64,000 nt of DNA from Saccharopolyspora sp. SCSIO 74807. Lineage in GTDB: Bacteria; Actinomycetota; Actinomycetes; Mycobacteriales; Pseudonocardiaceae. The position numbers and the translations under genes were made by a program. Under the pieces are notes generated by a model. The model was not told the origin of the DNA and made no database searches. It saw only the letters and a list, made by a program, of their open reading frames with translations. The first letter of the stretch is position 1. Every line of letters starts with the position of its first letter. This document shows positions 35,401-43,297 of the stretch, piece after piece. Location of the stretch: contig NZ_CP146100.1 of the NCBI RefSeq assembly GCF_037023755.1, positions 4,991,501 through 5,055,500 on the forward strand, read 5' to 3'.

Positions 35401-37521
35401 CTCGGTGCCGAGGAGTCGCTGCACACCCTGGTCTCCCGGCACACCTACGTCGCCGACATCGGTTCCGAAGAGCGCATCGAAACGGTGCTGGCGGAGCACG
35501 TCCCCGACTTTCGAGACCTACCGGTCGCCGGAGCTCTGCGTCAGCAGCTGCGCAGTGCCGAACACCTGGGCTGGCAAGTCGAGCGGGTGGTCCCCGCATT
35601 GGCTTCGGCGCTCGACGACGCCGACGATCCAGCCGCGTTGCTGACCTGGCGCATCGGCAACGTCCTCGAACACGAGCAACCGCCCGCGCGCACCGCCTCC
35701 CCCACCTACACGCAGCTGAACCGCTGGCGCAGCATCATCGAGCGACACGATTCAACCGCTGCGCCAGAAGATCCCGAGTGGATGCCGGTATGGGAACGCG
35801 CCGCCGCAGCCGCCCTCGACGGTCTCGATGCCGACGCCGCAGTGCGCCGCGCCGCACACGGGTTGGCCACCCGCCCGGACGCCGACCCGATGTCTGCCGC
35901 GGCCTTCGTCAACGACGCGGTTACCGCCGGCTGCGACGACCAACATGCCGCCGGAGGCGGTTGGCATCCGCCGCTGCCATGGCTCGCACGCCCCGACCAC
36001 AGCAGCCTCACCGCCGATGAGATCGGCTACCTGCACCGCTTGCAAACCGCGATCCAAAGCCGAACTATCGAACTGCGCGCCGCAGTGGCCGCTGATCCTC
36101 CACACTGGACCGCTGGACTCGGCGACCGCCCCCGCGAGGACAACGAGGCCGCCGCACGGTGGGACGAACTCGCAGGTTTGGGCGCGGCGTTCCGCGAAAC
36201 CTACGGCATCGACACTGCCGATCCCGCCCACCCGCTCGGCGCTCCGCCCGACGGCCAGAGCTTGCGCGCGCGTGCTTGGCACGAGCTGATCGACCGATGG
36301 AACCCCGATCTCCCCGCGCCTACCGCCAGTCCCGAAAACGCAGGCACCGAACGTCTCCGGACAGAATTCGGCGAACCCCTATTCGCCGGGCTTAACGACA
36401 CCGATCCACTCACCGAGACCCGCACCGAACGGCCGTTGTCGGAAACCGTGCATGCCCAGGAAGACCTCGCTCGCCAACTCCTCGACAGCGCGGCTCACAC
36501 CGTGCTCACCGAGCACGTGCCCCAAACGCTTGGCGCACCAGCAGAAGAAGCACTACTGACCACCCTTCGCGGCGCGGTGCGCGCGGGATGGCAAATGGAC
36601 CGGCTGATCCCGCAGGTTGCCGACCTCCACGGAGCCCGCGACCCCGCAGCACTGCTGACCTGGCAGCTGCAACGCCACCTCGCCGCCCACGAACCACCCG
36701 CACCAACCGCTGCCCCCACCGACGAACAGCTCGCTCGATGGCAACAGCTCATCACCACAACCACCGAACGAGCCGAACCGAGCTGGACAGACTGGCCAGT
36801 GGTATGGCGCCACGCCGCAGCCGCCGAACTCGACGGCCTCAACGTCGAAACCGCGCTCACCCGCACCGCCGCAACCCTCGATCAGCACGCCCAGCTCGAC
36901 CCGGGCGAAGTCGCGCAGCACTTGGTCGATCAGCTTGCCGCACAACGCGATGCCGGATCCGGCGACCAACCAGCACTACCGTGGATGACCCTGCCGCCGG
37001 TGCAGCTACGCCGCCAATACCCCGAGATCACCGAGCAACTGCATCAGCACAACGACGCCGCCCGAACCCGGCTACACGAGCTTCGTACCGATGTCGCCAC
37101 TGACCCGCCACAATGGACCGGTGGACTCGGCGAACGCCCCGAACACGACCCGACCGCGGCGCGACGCTGGGACGAACTCGCCGCGCTGGCCGCAGCCTGG
37201 CGCGAGACCTACAACGTCCGCACCACAAACCCGGAAGTCCCGCTGGGCCCAGAACCCACCGGCAACACCGCCCGCGCCGACGCCTGGCGCACGATCATTC
37301 AGGATTGGAAACCGCCAATGAGCCCCGAACAGCGCGCCCGCACGCAATACCGGCTCGACTCGCTCCGCGACGAGGTAGTCGACGCCCGGCAAGACCTCGG
37401 CGACGACCACATCGAGCACCGCACGGACGCCGAAGATCATGAACTGGACCGCCGCCGAGCCGAACAAGAAGACCAGGACCGTTCGCACAGCCACAGCACC
37501 GGAAACGGCCTGGGTCTTTAG
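32482..37521 (+). CDS. traA: MobF conjugative relaxase / helicase, TraA (TrwC-like)
   Basis: About 1679 residues from an ATG at 32482; ATG 32434 and GTG 32473 are in-frame alternatives. The N-terminal relaxase domain has the HUH metal motif GDPHLHTHV and upstream FAPPKSVSTAWAL. It nicks oriT and becomes covalently bound to the strand. The middle is a RecD-like helicase: Walker A LAPAGSGKTTTM, Walker B VLIIDEAAM, later motifs GDDRQLSAVEAGG and AYAATVNRVQGM. The C-terminal part holds two tandem copies of a domain of about 275 residues (35485-36315 and 36502-37320), an unusual extension. It is the central transfer enzyme of the element. Confidence 0.92.
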   Translation: MMGIRKITPGGHEYLVGNVACGDRDLDAGETLADYYFRHGYPPGQWFGAAAANLGMTGEVTAAQMQALFGEGRHPDADGIEARAIAAGMSPAKALEATKLGNRFPRFGNIDDLRTKIREAYTAYNTERGRKANAPINEIDRARIRRDVQGRAFTEVHGAAPSSHEELDAWLAEQRRMLKTATAGYELVFAPPKSVSTAWALGNTPTRERIADVHRQAVRDTLKHLEQHAAFTRKGAGGLAQLNAGGIAATLFEHWDSRSGDPHLHTHVPVSTKVQSPDGKWTSLDGRTLLAASVTLSEFYNSRVRDLMREHGANFSERPQHGIDLKRPVWELDGVPSELLDGFSQRAAAVERERARGIVDHRRETGREPTSKELLEIGRRAQYATRHAKQPAQSLSQHVARWRAQAAEIIGDAAVSGLGKRVFSSQREKQSEVDLPSLAAATLAEVSEHYAHFNQWNLLAEAHRQSARLVVPTAEREQLVDRIVQTVLDEAETVPLQAPALVEEPDSLRRADGESVFIEHRSQRWTTHQTLREEAALAAWGQRRDGQRITPETVENAVRKARLNTGQQAAVTGFATSGRRVQLLLAPAGSGKTTTMRVFADSWRSAGGRVFAFGPSARAAQELGHAIDARPHTLHQVTTAQQLGTVERSFDFARGDVLIIDEAAMAGTHTLHAVTRYALERGADVRLVGDDRQLSAVEAGGAVRWFSLQNPDSVLRLREVVRFHDRGQAQASLLLHSADPAGLDYYFERDWVQGGSRESMREAAHLAWRSDLDNGRQSLLIVPTNEDVVDLNLQARELRLSRGDVDPQQSVRLHDGTAASAGDWIVTRHNDRLKTLFRGTDFVKNGDTWTVQRVHRDGALRLRHQANGGTLVLPAEYVREHVELAYAATVNRVQGMTSKYTAHGIVTRGLSREQLYTLLTRARGENRLFVETHEHTLDSHQETPLESTPRGVLETALQRSSAETSATEELRGSLGAEESLHTLVSRHTYVADIGSEERIETVLAEHVPDFRDLPVAGALRQQLRSAEHLGWQVERVVPALASALDDADDPAALLTWRIGNVLEHEQPPARTASPTYTQLNRWRSIIERHDSTAAPEDPEWMPVWERAAAAALDGLDADAAVRRAAHGLATRPDADPMSAAAFVNDAVTAGCDDQHAAGGGWHPPLPWLARPDHSSLTADEIGYLHRLQTAIQSRTIELRAAVAADPPHWTAGLGDRPREDNEAAARWDELAGLGAAFRETYGIDTADPAHPLGAPPDGQSLRARAWHELIDRWNPDLPAPTASPENAGTERLRTEFGEPLFAGLNDTDPLTETRTERPLSETVHAQEDLARQLLDSAAHTVLTEHVPQTLGAPAEEALLTTLRGAVRAGWQMDRLIPQVADLHGARDPAALLTWQLQRHLAAHEPPAPTAAPTDEQLARWQQLITTTTERAEPSWTDWPVVWRHAAAAELDGLNVETALTRTAATLDQHAQLDPGEVAQHLVDQLAAQRDAGSGDQPALPWMTLPPVQLRRQYPEITEQLHQHNDAARTRLHELRTDVATDPPQWTGGLGERPEHDPTAARRWDELAALAAAWRETYNVRTTNPEVPLGPEPTGNTARADAWRTIIQDWKPPMSPEQRARTQYRLDSLRDEVVDARQDLGDDHIEHRTDAEDHELDRRRAEQEDQDRSHSHSTGNGLGL

Positions 37522-37691
37522 CGACGGTTAAACACTGGCGCCGGGAGGCGAGCGAGGACTCGATGTGGCCTGACTGCTCTCGCCGAGTGATCTTGCTGGC
37601 GCGACGGAGTGATCTCCGGACATCTTGACCCACTTCCTGCACCGCCTGCGCCAAGCTCCTGCGCGGAGAACCGCACGACGGGAGTGGCCAG

Positions 37692-39650
37692 GTGGGTGGA
37701 ACTCTGCGGGTCAACTCGCTCGCGATCCAAGATCGGCGAGGATGGCAGAAGCCGTACGAGCTGACTGGTCGATTGGTCGGGATCATCGGACCGATCGATC
37801 GCGGCAAGAGCTCGATGGTCGACTGCATCGACTTTGTCCTCGGACGCAGCGTGCGGTTCAAGGGCGCCGTCGACGACCAGCTGGTTGCCGTCAAAGCAGG
37901 GATGCAGATCGGTGACGAGGAAGTGTTCCTGCACCGCTCCCGTCGCCGGCTTGGAGTCGTCCGGGTCGAAGACTTGGCTGGCGACGAGATCGCAACCGTG
38001 CCCATCAACGCCAGCGGGGACCAGCAAGAGCTGTCGGACTGGCTGTTGGCGCGGCTCGGTCTCGACGATGCATTCGCGTCGGTTCGGTTGCCCCATGACA
38101 GGCGGCTCTCGTTCGCCTCCGACCTGCTGCCCTACCTGCATGTCCGGCAGGAAGACATCGACCGGTTCGTGATCCGGCCGCAGACCTCCGCGGATGACGC
38201 CGCCCGCTTGGCGGTGGCCAAACTGCTATTGGAGTTGATCAACCCGGCATCGGAGCGGCTGGGAGCCCGGATACACGACCTGAACAACGAAATCCGCAAC
38301 AAGCAGCGCAAAGCTGACCAGGTCCGAGACTTCCTCAACGCCTCACCGGAAACCAACTCCGGCACGCTCGATGCCGACCTGGACCGGCTACGAGACGACG
38401 AGACTCAGGCCGCCCAGAGGCTCAAGAGTCTGCGCGACCGGGCCCGCGCCGCCACACAGTTCGCCGAACAGCGTCAGCAGCAGGTGGATCGGGCACGTCA
38501 ACGTCTCGCCACGGCGGAAGACGGTGTCGATTGGGCGTTGCGCCGACATCGCGAGAAGGCCACCGCGTTAGCCCAGATCGACGCTTCGCTTGCCGAACTT
38601 GGTGAAGTCGCTGCTGCCTCGTCGGAAGACCGTGAACGCCTGGCTTTGCTGTACGACGCGTGCCCTGCCTGCGAAACAGACCTCAGCAGCCGTGCGGTTC
38701 CGACCGGGCGGTGCAGTCTGTGCACCGAAACACTTCCGGGAGCGGCACAACACAAGGAGAAGCAACAGCTTCAGCGGGCTCGCGAACGTCTGGTGCCCGA
38801 GGTCGCAGAGCTCGAGCAGAATGTCACCAGGGCCCGCCACGCAGCAGATCTTGCTCGCGAGCAGCTCGCCCTCGCACGCCGTGCCGTGGACGAGGACACC
38901 GCTGATGCCGTTACCCCTTACGTCGACGCGATCACTGCCGCGGCGACCGAGCTGGAAGCGCTGAGGAGCGAGATCACCACGCTTGAGCGCCTTAAGGAAC
39001 CGCACCGTCGACTCTCCGAGCGGCAGGAGGAGATCAACCGTCTCTCCGAGGAACTAGACCAGGCTCGTGAACAGCAAGTCCGGGTCGGCGCGGAGTTGAA
39101 CGAGCCGGACGACGTGCTTCAGCGACTCAACAACCTCTTCGGGCGGGTCGTGTCCGAGTTCAGGCTTCCTTGGGCTACCGGCCGCGCTCGGTTGGATCGG
39201 GACACGCTTTTGCCGATGGTCGACGATCAGGACTTTGACCAGCGAGGTGGCGGCTCGCGCACTGCGGTCTCAGTGGCTTACAGCCTCACCTTGATGATGT
39301 ATGCGTTGGAGGATCCGACAAGGTTTCAGCTTCCACAAATGCTGATCCTCGACTCTCCGCAGAAGAACCTCGGGCGCAATGATCATGATCAGGATCTGGC
39401 AACCCGGATCTATCGATGGATCATCGACTACTTCGAAGTCCGCCGCGAGGCACTTGGCGGGAGGTACGAGACCTTTCAGCTCGTCATCGTGGACAACAAC
39501 ATCCCCACCGCCGTCCGCAGCGGGTTCGACACGCTGATCCAGTTCAAGGACCCCCACGGGTTCATCCGCGACCTGGACCATCCGCACGGCGAACCCGCTG
39601 GATACGAGCAGCTTGCACTCGACGACGAACTCGACCACGACGGGCTCTAA
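37692..39650 (+). CDS. SMC/Rad50-like ATPase with zinc hook
   Basis: 652 residues from a GTG with GGGAG 7 nt upstream. The P-loop (IIGPIDRGKSS, residues 31-41) is followed by a long coiled coil interrupted by a Rad50-type zinc hook (CPAC at 324-327, CSLC at 341-344). The C-terminal half-ATPase has SRTAVSVAYSLTLMM (signature-like) and LILDSPQKNL, where Ser replaces the usual Walker B Glu. Rad50-like proteins tether and process DNA ends. No nuclease partner is adjacent. On a mobile element it may be a defence or entry-protection factor, by inference. Confidence 0.75.
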   Translation: MGGTLRVNSLAIQDRRGWQKPYELTGRLVGIIGPIDRGKSSMVDCIDFVLGRSVRFKGAVDDQLVAVKAGMQIGDEEVFLHRSRRRLGVVRVEDLAGDEIATVPINASGDQQELSDWLLARLGLDDAFASVRLPHDRRLSFASDLLPYLHVRQEDIDRFVIRPQTSADDAARLAVAKLLLELINPASERLGARIHDLNNEIRNKQRKADQVRDFLNASPETNSGTLDADLDRLRDDETQAAQRLKSLRDRARAATQFAEQRQQQVDRARQRLATAEDGVDWALRRHREKATALAQIDASLAELGEVAAASSEDRERLALLYDACPACETDLSSRAVPTGRCSLCTETLPGAAQHKEKQQLQRARERLVPEVAELEQNVTRARHAADLAREQLALARRAVDEDTADAVTPYVDAITAAATELEALRSEITTLERLKEPHRRLSERQEEINRLSEELDQAREQQVRVGAELNEPDDVLQRLNNLFGRVVSEFRLPWATGRARLDRDTLLPMVDDQDFDQRGGGSRTAVSVAYSLTLMMYALEDPTRFQLPQMLILDSPQKNLGRNDHDQDLATRIYRWIIDYFEVRREALGGRYETFQLVIVDNNIPTAVRSGFDTLIQFKDPHGFIRDLDHPHGEPAGYEQLALDDELDHDGL

Positions 39651-39809
39651 TAACCCGTAATTGCTGGTCGCGCACTCTCAAGCGGTCTCATGCTGGCTCG
39701 GAACACGGCTCGCCTGGTACATCGGCTAACTGCGCATCGATTGGTGTGCACAACAAGGTGCGGGCGGTGGGTATACGTCGCAGCTTAAAGCCTCGAAGTC
39801 CGCGGACGT

Positions 39810-40901
39810 TCAGTATTCGAGAGACCGGGACAGGCGGCGCAACTCGTCGGCGTCGGCGTCGGCGCCGTCGTCCTCCGGAGGAGCTGCGACCAGTGTTGCG
39901 TGCCGCGAGCCGGGCACGACCCCGGCCTTCTCGCGTCGTAGCGCTTCGCGGAACTGCTCGGCCGTGATGCGGTCCGGCCGCTGCGAATCGAGTCCGATGT
40001 CGACGAGGTGCGGAGAAAGCTTCACGAGCCCGTCCCGGCATTCGATCAGCCGCCGCCAGTAGCGACGGTGCAGCCGCACCGGCACGAGGCGGTCAAGCCA
40101 CGGGATAAGAGGACGTCGACGTTCGAGCGCGTTGGACGGGAAAACGTCGTGCAGTGCTTGCCACAAGGGCCGCAGCTCGGAGTAGACGCGGCGGTGCCGC
40201 CACCACACGCAGGCGGCGACTACGCGCTCCACAGCACCGACCATGCATACCCCGATCACGAACAGCAACAGGAATGGGCCGATCAAGTCGTTCACCAGGC
40301 CGGACAACGCCGGCGAATGCGGAAGCACCATCAGCACAGTACGTACAGCCGAGAGCCCAGCGAAGCCAGCCAAGCCCACCGACGCCACCAGCAACCCGAA
40401 CCGGGTCCGGCGCGTGGACTCGCGGGCATAGCGCACCGCCCACAGTGCCGCTGCCCCGGTCGCGTAAGCGAAGTAGGCGTTGCCGAGCACGTAGAACACC
40501 AACACCGTTGGGTAGCGTTCAGAAGCCACAGTCGCGCTGCTTTGAAGCAAGGCGTCCGGGTTCGGGGTTAGCGCTACGGCCACCGTCATGATCACCAGCA
40601 CGCTGGCGAGAATCGCCGCTTCCCGCCACGCCCTGCGCGCACCGGCACCGGCGGCGAACAGGAAGAACAGCATCAAGCAGCACCAGCTGCTTGCCAGCGC
40701 ATAGTTCTTGACCAGGTTTTCGGCCGTGGGGCCGAGGTTGAACGTGTTGCGGATCGCGGCCATAACCGCAGGACTGTCTGCGGCTCGCAGGATCAAGCAA
40801 GCGACCACCGCACGCAACGCCGCGCTGCCCGGATTGCGCGCCAGCCGGTAGATGAACCAGGCAGGAGCAACGATGAACGCAAGGAAGGATGTGAGGCTCA
40901 T
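39810..40901 (-). CDS. MAB_1171c-type multi-pass membrane protein
   Basis: 363 residues with about seven hydrophobic helices in the first 230 residues, then a cytoplasmic domain with RRRPLIPWLDRLVPVRLHRRYWRRLIECRDGLVKLSPHL, split here as it is in the family annotated as MAB_1171c-like putative transporters. Its ATG overlaps the stop of the ImmA-like gene by 4 nt. This gene pair recurs in actinobacteria, suggesting a membrane signal or regulatory partner for the protease rather than simple transport. Confidence 0.75.
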   Translation of the reverse strand: MSLTSFLAFIVAPAWFIYRLARNPGSAALRAVVACLILRAADSPAVMAAIRNTFNLGPTAENLVKNYALASSWCCLMLFFLFAAGAGARRAWREAAILASVLVIMTVAVALTPNPDALLQSSATVASERYPTVLVFYVLGNAYFAYATGAAALWAVRYARESTRRTRFGLLVASVGLAGFAGLSAVRTVLMVLPHSPALSGLVNDLIGPFLLLFVIGVCMVGAVERVVAACVWWRHRRVYSELRPLWQALHDVFPSNALERRRPLIPWLDRLVPVRLHRRYWRRLIECRDGLVKLSPHLVDIGLDSQRPDRITAEQFREALRREKAGVVPGSRHATLVAAPPEDDGADADADELRRLSRSLEY

Positions 40902-41452
40902 AGCCAGGATTCCTGCTGGTCGCCCAAAGCGTGCTGCACGCGATTCGCACGCCCGGTGGCCGCCGGACGTGCGATCGCCTCGTCGACGGCCGCTTTCTCC
41001 TCTAGCATCGTCGCGACGATCTCGGCCTGGCGTTCCTCGTCCCGGTCGTAGCTGGTGCGCCGCAATGCTCGACGGATGACATCGGGTGGGATGTCGGGCA
41101 TCAGCTCATGCCACACCGCGTCCTCGCCGTCGTCCGAATTATGGTTGGCCAGTACGTGGCCCAACTCGTGCGCGATGATGTGCTGCTGGTGGAGCCGGGT
41201 CGTCTCCGACTGGTAGAGGATGATTTCCGCCGACGTGGTGGACAACCACAGTCCGAACGGGCCGGGCACCTCGAGCGGGTAGGACAGCAGCTGGATGGGT
41301 TTCCCGCGGCGTTCCGCAAGCCGCTCGCACACTTCTTCCATGCTGACCGGGCGGGTGATGTGCAGTGCAGCGAGTTCGCCGCGCAGACGCCGCCGTAGGG
41401 CTTGTTCACTCCGGTAGCGGCGAAGCGCGTTCTGCCTCCGATTCGTGCTCAC
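40898..41452 (-). CDS. ImmA/IrrE family metallo-endopeptidase
   Basis: 184 residues from a GTG with AGGGGG 6 nt upstream. The zinc motif IIAHELGHVLANH (HExxH) marks an ImmA/IrrE peptidase. In ICEBs1, ImmA cleaves the repressor ImmR to derepress the element. Here the XRE repressor candidates are 12 kb away, next to the operators at 53.4 kb. The C-terminal region is charged and helical. It is coupled to the downstream membrane protein by a 4-nt overlap. Confidence 0.85.
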   Translation of the reverse strand: MSTNRRQNALRRYRSEQALRRRLRGELAALHITRPVSMEEVCERLAERRGKPIQLLSYPLEVPGPFGLWLSTTSAEIILYQSETTRLHQQHIIAHELGHVLANHNSDDGEDAVWHELMPDIPPDVIRRALRRTSYDRDEERQAEIVATMLEEKAAVDEAIARPAATGRANRVQHALGDQQESWL

Positions 41453-41604
41453 GGTGTGCCCCCTGTTTGTCCTGTTCCATCCGGTCGCATCGTCGCATCG
41501 CAAGACCGATAACGCGTCGGGATGAGCCAATAGATCCCGCGGTGGGGCGAGTACAGCGACAGAAGTAACCCATCCGGGTGTACGCGCGTGTCGTCATCGC
41601 AAGT

Positions 41605-41967
41605 TCATGACGCAGCTCGTTCTTGCGCTTCCCCTTCGAGCAAGTTGCGCATAATGTCCGTATCTGAAGGCGGGGTGTGCTGTGGAATGGACCCGATCGC
41701 GCGCCAGTGGGCCAGCAGGCGTGCCCTTTCTCCGGCCGTGGTGGCTCCGCGAATGCCGTGCTGTTCGCTGCGCGGGCGAGTGAGTTCGTCCAGGAGACAC
41801 TCGGTCTGCACCGGGCAGCTCCGGCAAACCGCCTTTGCGCTCTGACGACGTTGGTGTGCTTGCCAGCCAGGTTCGTATACGTCGTCGCGTCCGTACCAGA
41901 GATGTGGGTCGGTTCCTGCACATGCAGCGTGGCGTTCCCAGGGGGCGCGGTAGTCGTGGAGAGTCAT
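41605..41967 (-). CDS. WhiB-like iron-sulfur transcription factor
   Basis: 120 residues from an ATG overlapping the GGDEF gene stop by 4 nt. The four Fe-S Cys are C16, C48, C51 and C57 (HAACAG, AVCRSCPVQTEC). The expected G[VI]RGG turn reads HGIRGATT. WhiB proteins bind a 4Fe-4S cluster and partner with the principal sigma factor. It is the last gene of the long transfer operon, so it probably feeds back on element or host genes. Confidence 0.85.
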   Translation of the reverse strand: MTLHDYRAPWERHAACAGTDPHLWYGRDDVYEPGWQAHQRRQSAKAVCRSCPVQTECLLDELTRPRSEQHGIRGATTAGERARLLAHWRAIGSIPQHTPPSDTDIMRNLLEGEAQERAAS

Positions 41968-42650
41968 GGGGCCGTCCCGACTTGGACGCTTCCGTGATCG
42001 TCCACGCACGGAGCTGACGGACTCCGAACCGGGCGCACAGGCGGAGTGGAGTGCAGATCGGGATCGTAGCGGCACCAGCCCGTACGGAAGACCTTCGCGT
42101 CATACATGGCGTCGTCCGCTGCGGCGACAGCTTCGCGAAGCTGAGCCGTGGGCAAGTCGGTCAGGACTGCGAGTCCAATCGACGCCCCGATGTGCATGGC
42201 ATGGCCCCGAATCCGCAAACGGGCTGTCAAGCCATCCAGCAACGTGTCGGCCGCGCTGGCGAGCGTCTCCACCGGAAGTTTTGCGAGAAACACGAACTCG
42301 TCTCCCCCAAGCCGTGCCAGCAACGCGTCCGCGGGCAGCGCGGCACGCAGGCGCGTGGCTATCGCACGGAGCACCCGATCGCCGGTGGAATGGCCGAAGG
42401 TGTCGTTCACGTGCTTGAATTCGTCGAGATCCACCATTCCGCACAAATCGGTCCGGCGGAGTAGCGCAGGCGCAGTGATCTCCCACCCGGCGCGAGTGAG
42501 CAGTCCGGTGGCGGGGTCGCGGCGGGCGTGGCGGAGTTCGCGTGTGCGGTGGTGCAGGCGGCGAGCCGTACTGGCCCAGCCAACGCCGGCAGCTACAGCT
42601 CCGGCGCCCGCGGCGGCCGCACAGGTCTGGTGAAACCGAATGCTGCTCAT
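41964..42650 (-). CDS. GGDEF domain protein, probable diguanylate cyclase
   Basis: 228 residues from an ATG with AAAGGA 6 nt upstream. A short N-terminal hydrophobic helix (residues 10-27) anchors it. The catalytic domain has VDLDEFKHVNDTFGHSTGD and an intact GGDEF at 115-119. An RxxD inhibitory site is not obvious before it. It would make cyclic di-GMP, which in actinomycetes controls BldD-dependent development. It is coupled by 4-nt overlaps on both sides within the transfer operon. Its role there is inference. Confidence 0.85.
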   Translation of the reverse strand: MSSIRFHQTCAAAAGAGAVAAGVGWASTARRLHHRTRELRHARRDPATGLLTRAGWEITAPALLRRTDLCGMVDLDEFKHVNDTFGHSTGDRVLRAIATRLRAALPADALLARLGGDEFVFLAKLPVETLASAADTLLDGLTARLRIRGHAMHIGASIGLAVLTDLPTAQLREAVAAADDAMYDAKVFRTGWCRYDPDLHSTPPVRPVRSPSAPCVDDHGSVQVGTAP

Positions 42651-43297
42651 TGAGATTCCTTTCGAGACGGTGTGGCATCGGAGCGCTGCTCGGATTCGGC
42701 GGCAGCGAAGCGGTTCGCGCGGTAGACCGCGCCGACCTCGCGGTGGCGCCCGTCGAGGCAGTGCGGGTGGACCCACTCGGCCAGGCGTGCCGCGAATCCG
42801 GGCCGGGTTTGCTGGAGCCAGAGCTGGGCGTCGCGCACGTTCGCTGTCGTTCCTATGTGGGCGCGACGCCACGAGTAGGCCAGGACTGCGACCTCTTGAG
42901 CCAAACCGGGATGCTCTGCCCAGCAAACAGGGATCGCTCTCGCCTGAGATCCCGCGATGCCTAGGAACGTGGTGTTGTACCAACCGACGAAGTTCTGCAC
43001 AGTCCACAGTGGTGTGTGGTTGTCGGAACGGTGTAGCCGATCCTCGGCCGCGGCCGGGGGCGCGAACAACACCCACGGAGCGGGTCGGTCGGCGGGTTCG
43101 TCCTCGGCACCGTCGGGTTCGTCGGGATCCCCGTTCTCCAGGGTCTCGATCCGCCCCCGCAGAGCAGTGAGTTTGGAAGTGAGGCCGCCGACGATCTCGG
43201 TGAGTGCCTCGACCTGTGCCTCCAGCGGCGAGGTGCCGCCGTCACTCGGTTCAGCAGAGTTCTGGGAGCGTCGCGGCGTTATTTCCTCATCGCTCAC
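42647..43297 (-). CDS. DUF4913-like hypothetical protein of the transfer operon
   Basis: 216 residues. The N-terminus has a coiled coil (LEAQVEALTEIVGGLTSKL). The centre (PLWTVQNFVGWYNTTFLG, then RAIPVCWAEHPGLAQEVAVL) and the end (WVHPHCLDGR) form a conserved-looking globular domain found in actinobacterial conjugation loci. The DUF number is from memory and is not certain. It overlaps both neighbours by 4 nt. Confidence 0.6.
   Translation of the reverse strand: MSDEEITPRRSQNSAEPSDGGTSPLEAQVEALTEIVGGLTSKLTALRGRIETLENGDPDEPDGAEDEPADRPAPWVLFAPPAAAEDRLHRSDNHTPLWTVQNFVGWYNTTFLGIAGSQARAIPVCWAEHPGLAQEVAVLAYSWRRAHIGTTANVRDAQLWLQQTRPGFAARLAEWVHPHCLDGRHREVGAVYRANRFAAAESEQRSDATPSRKESQ

Noticed and set aside
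42641..43170. Plus-strand frames opposite the GGDEF and DUF4913-like genes
   Set aside because: They are Arg/Pro/Ser-rich shadows without domains or ribosome sites.
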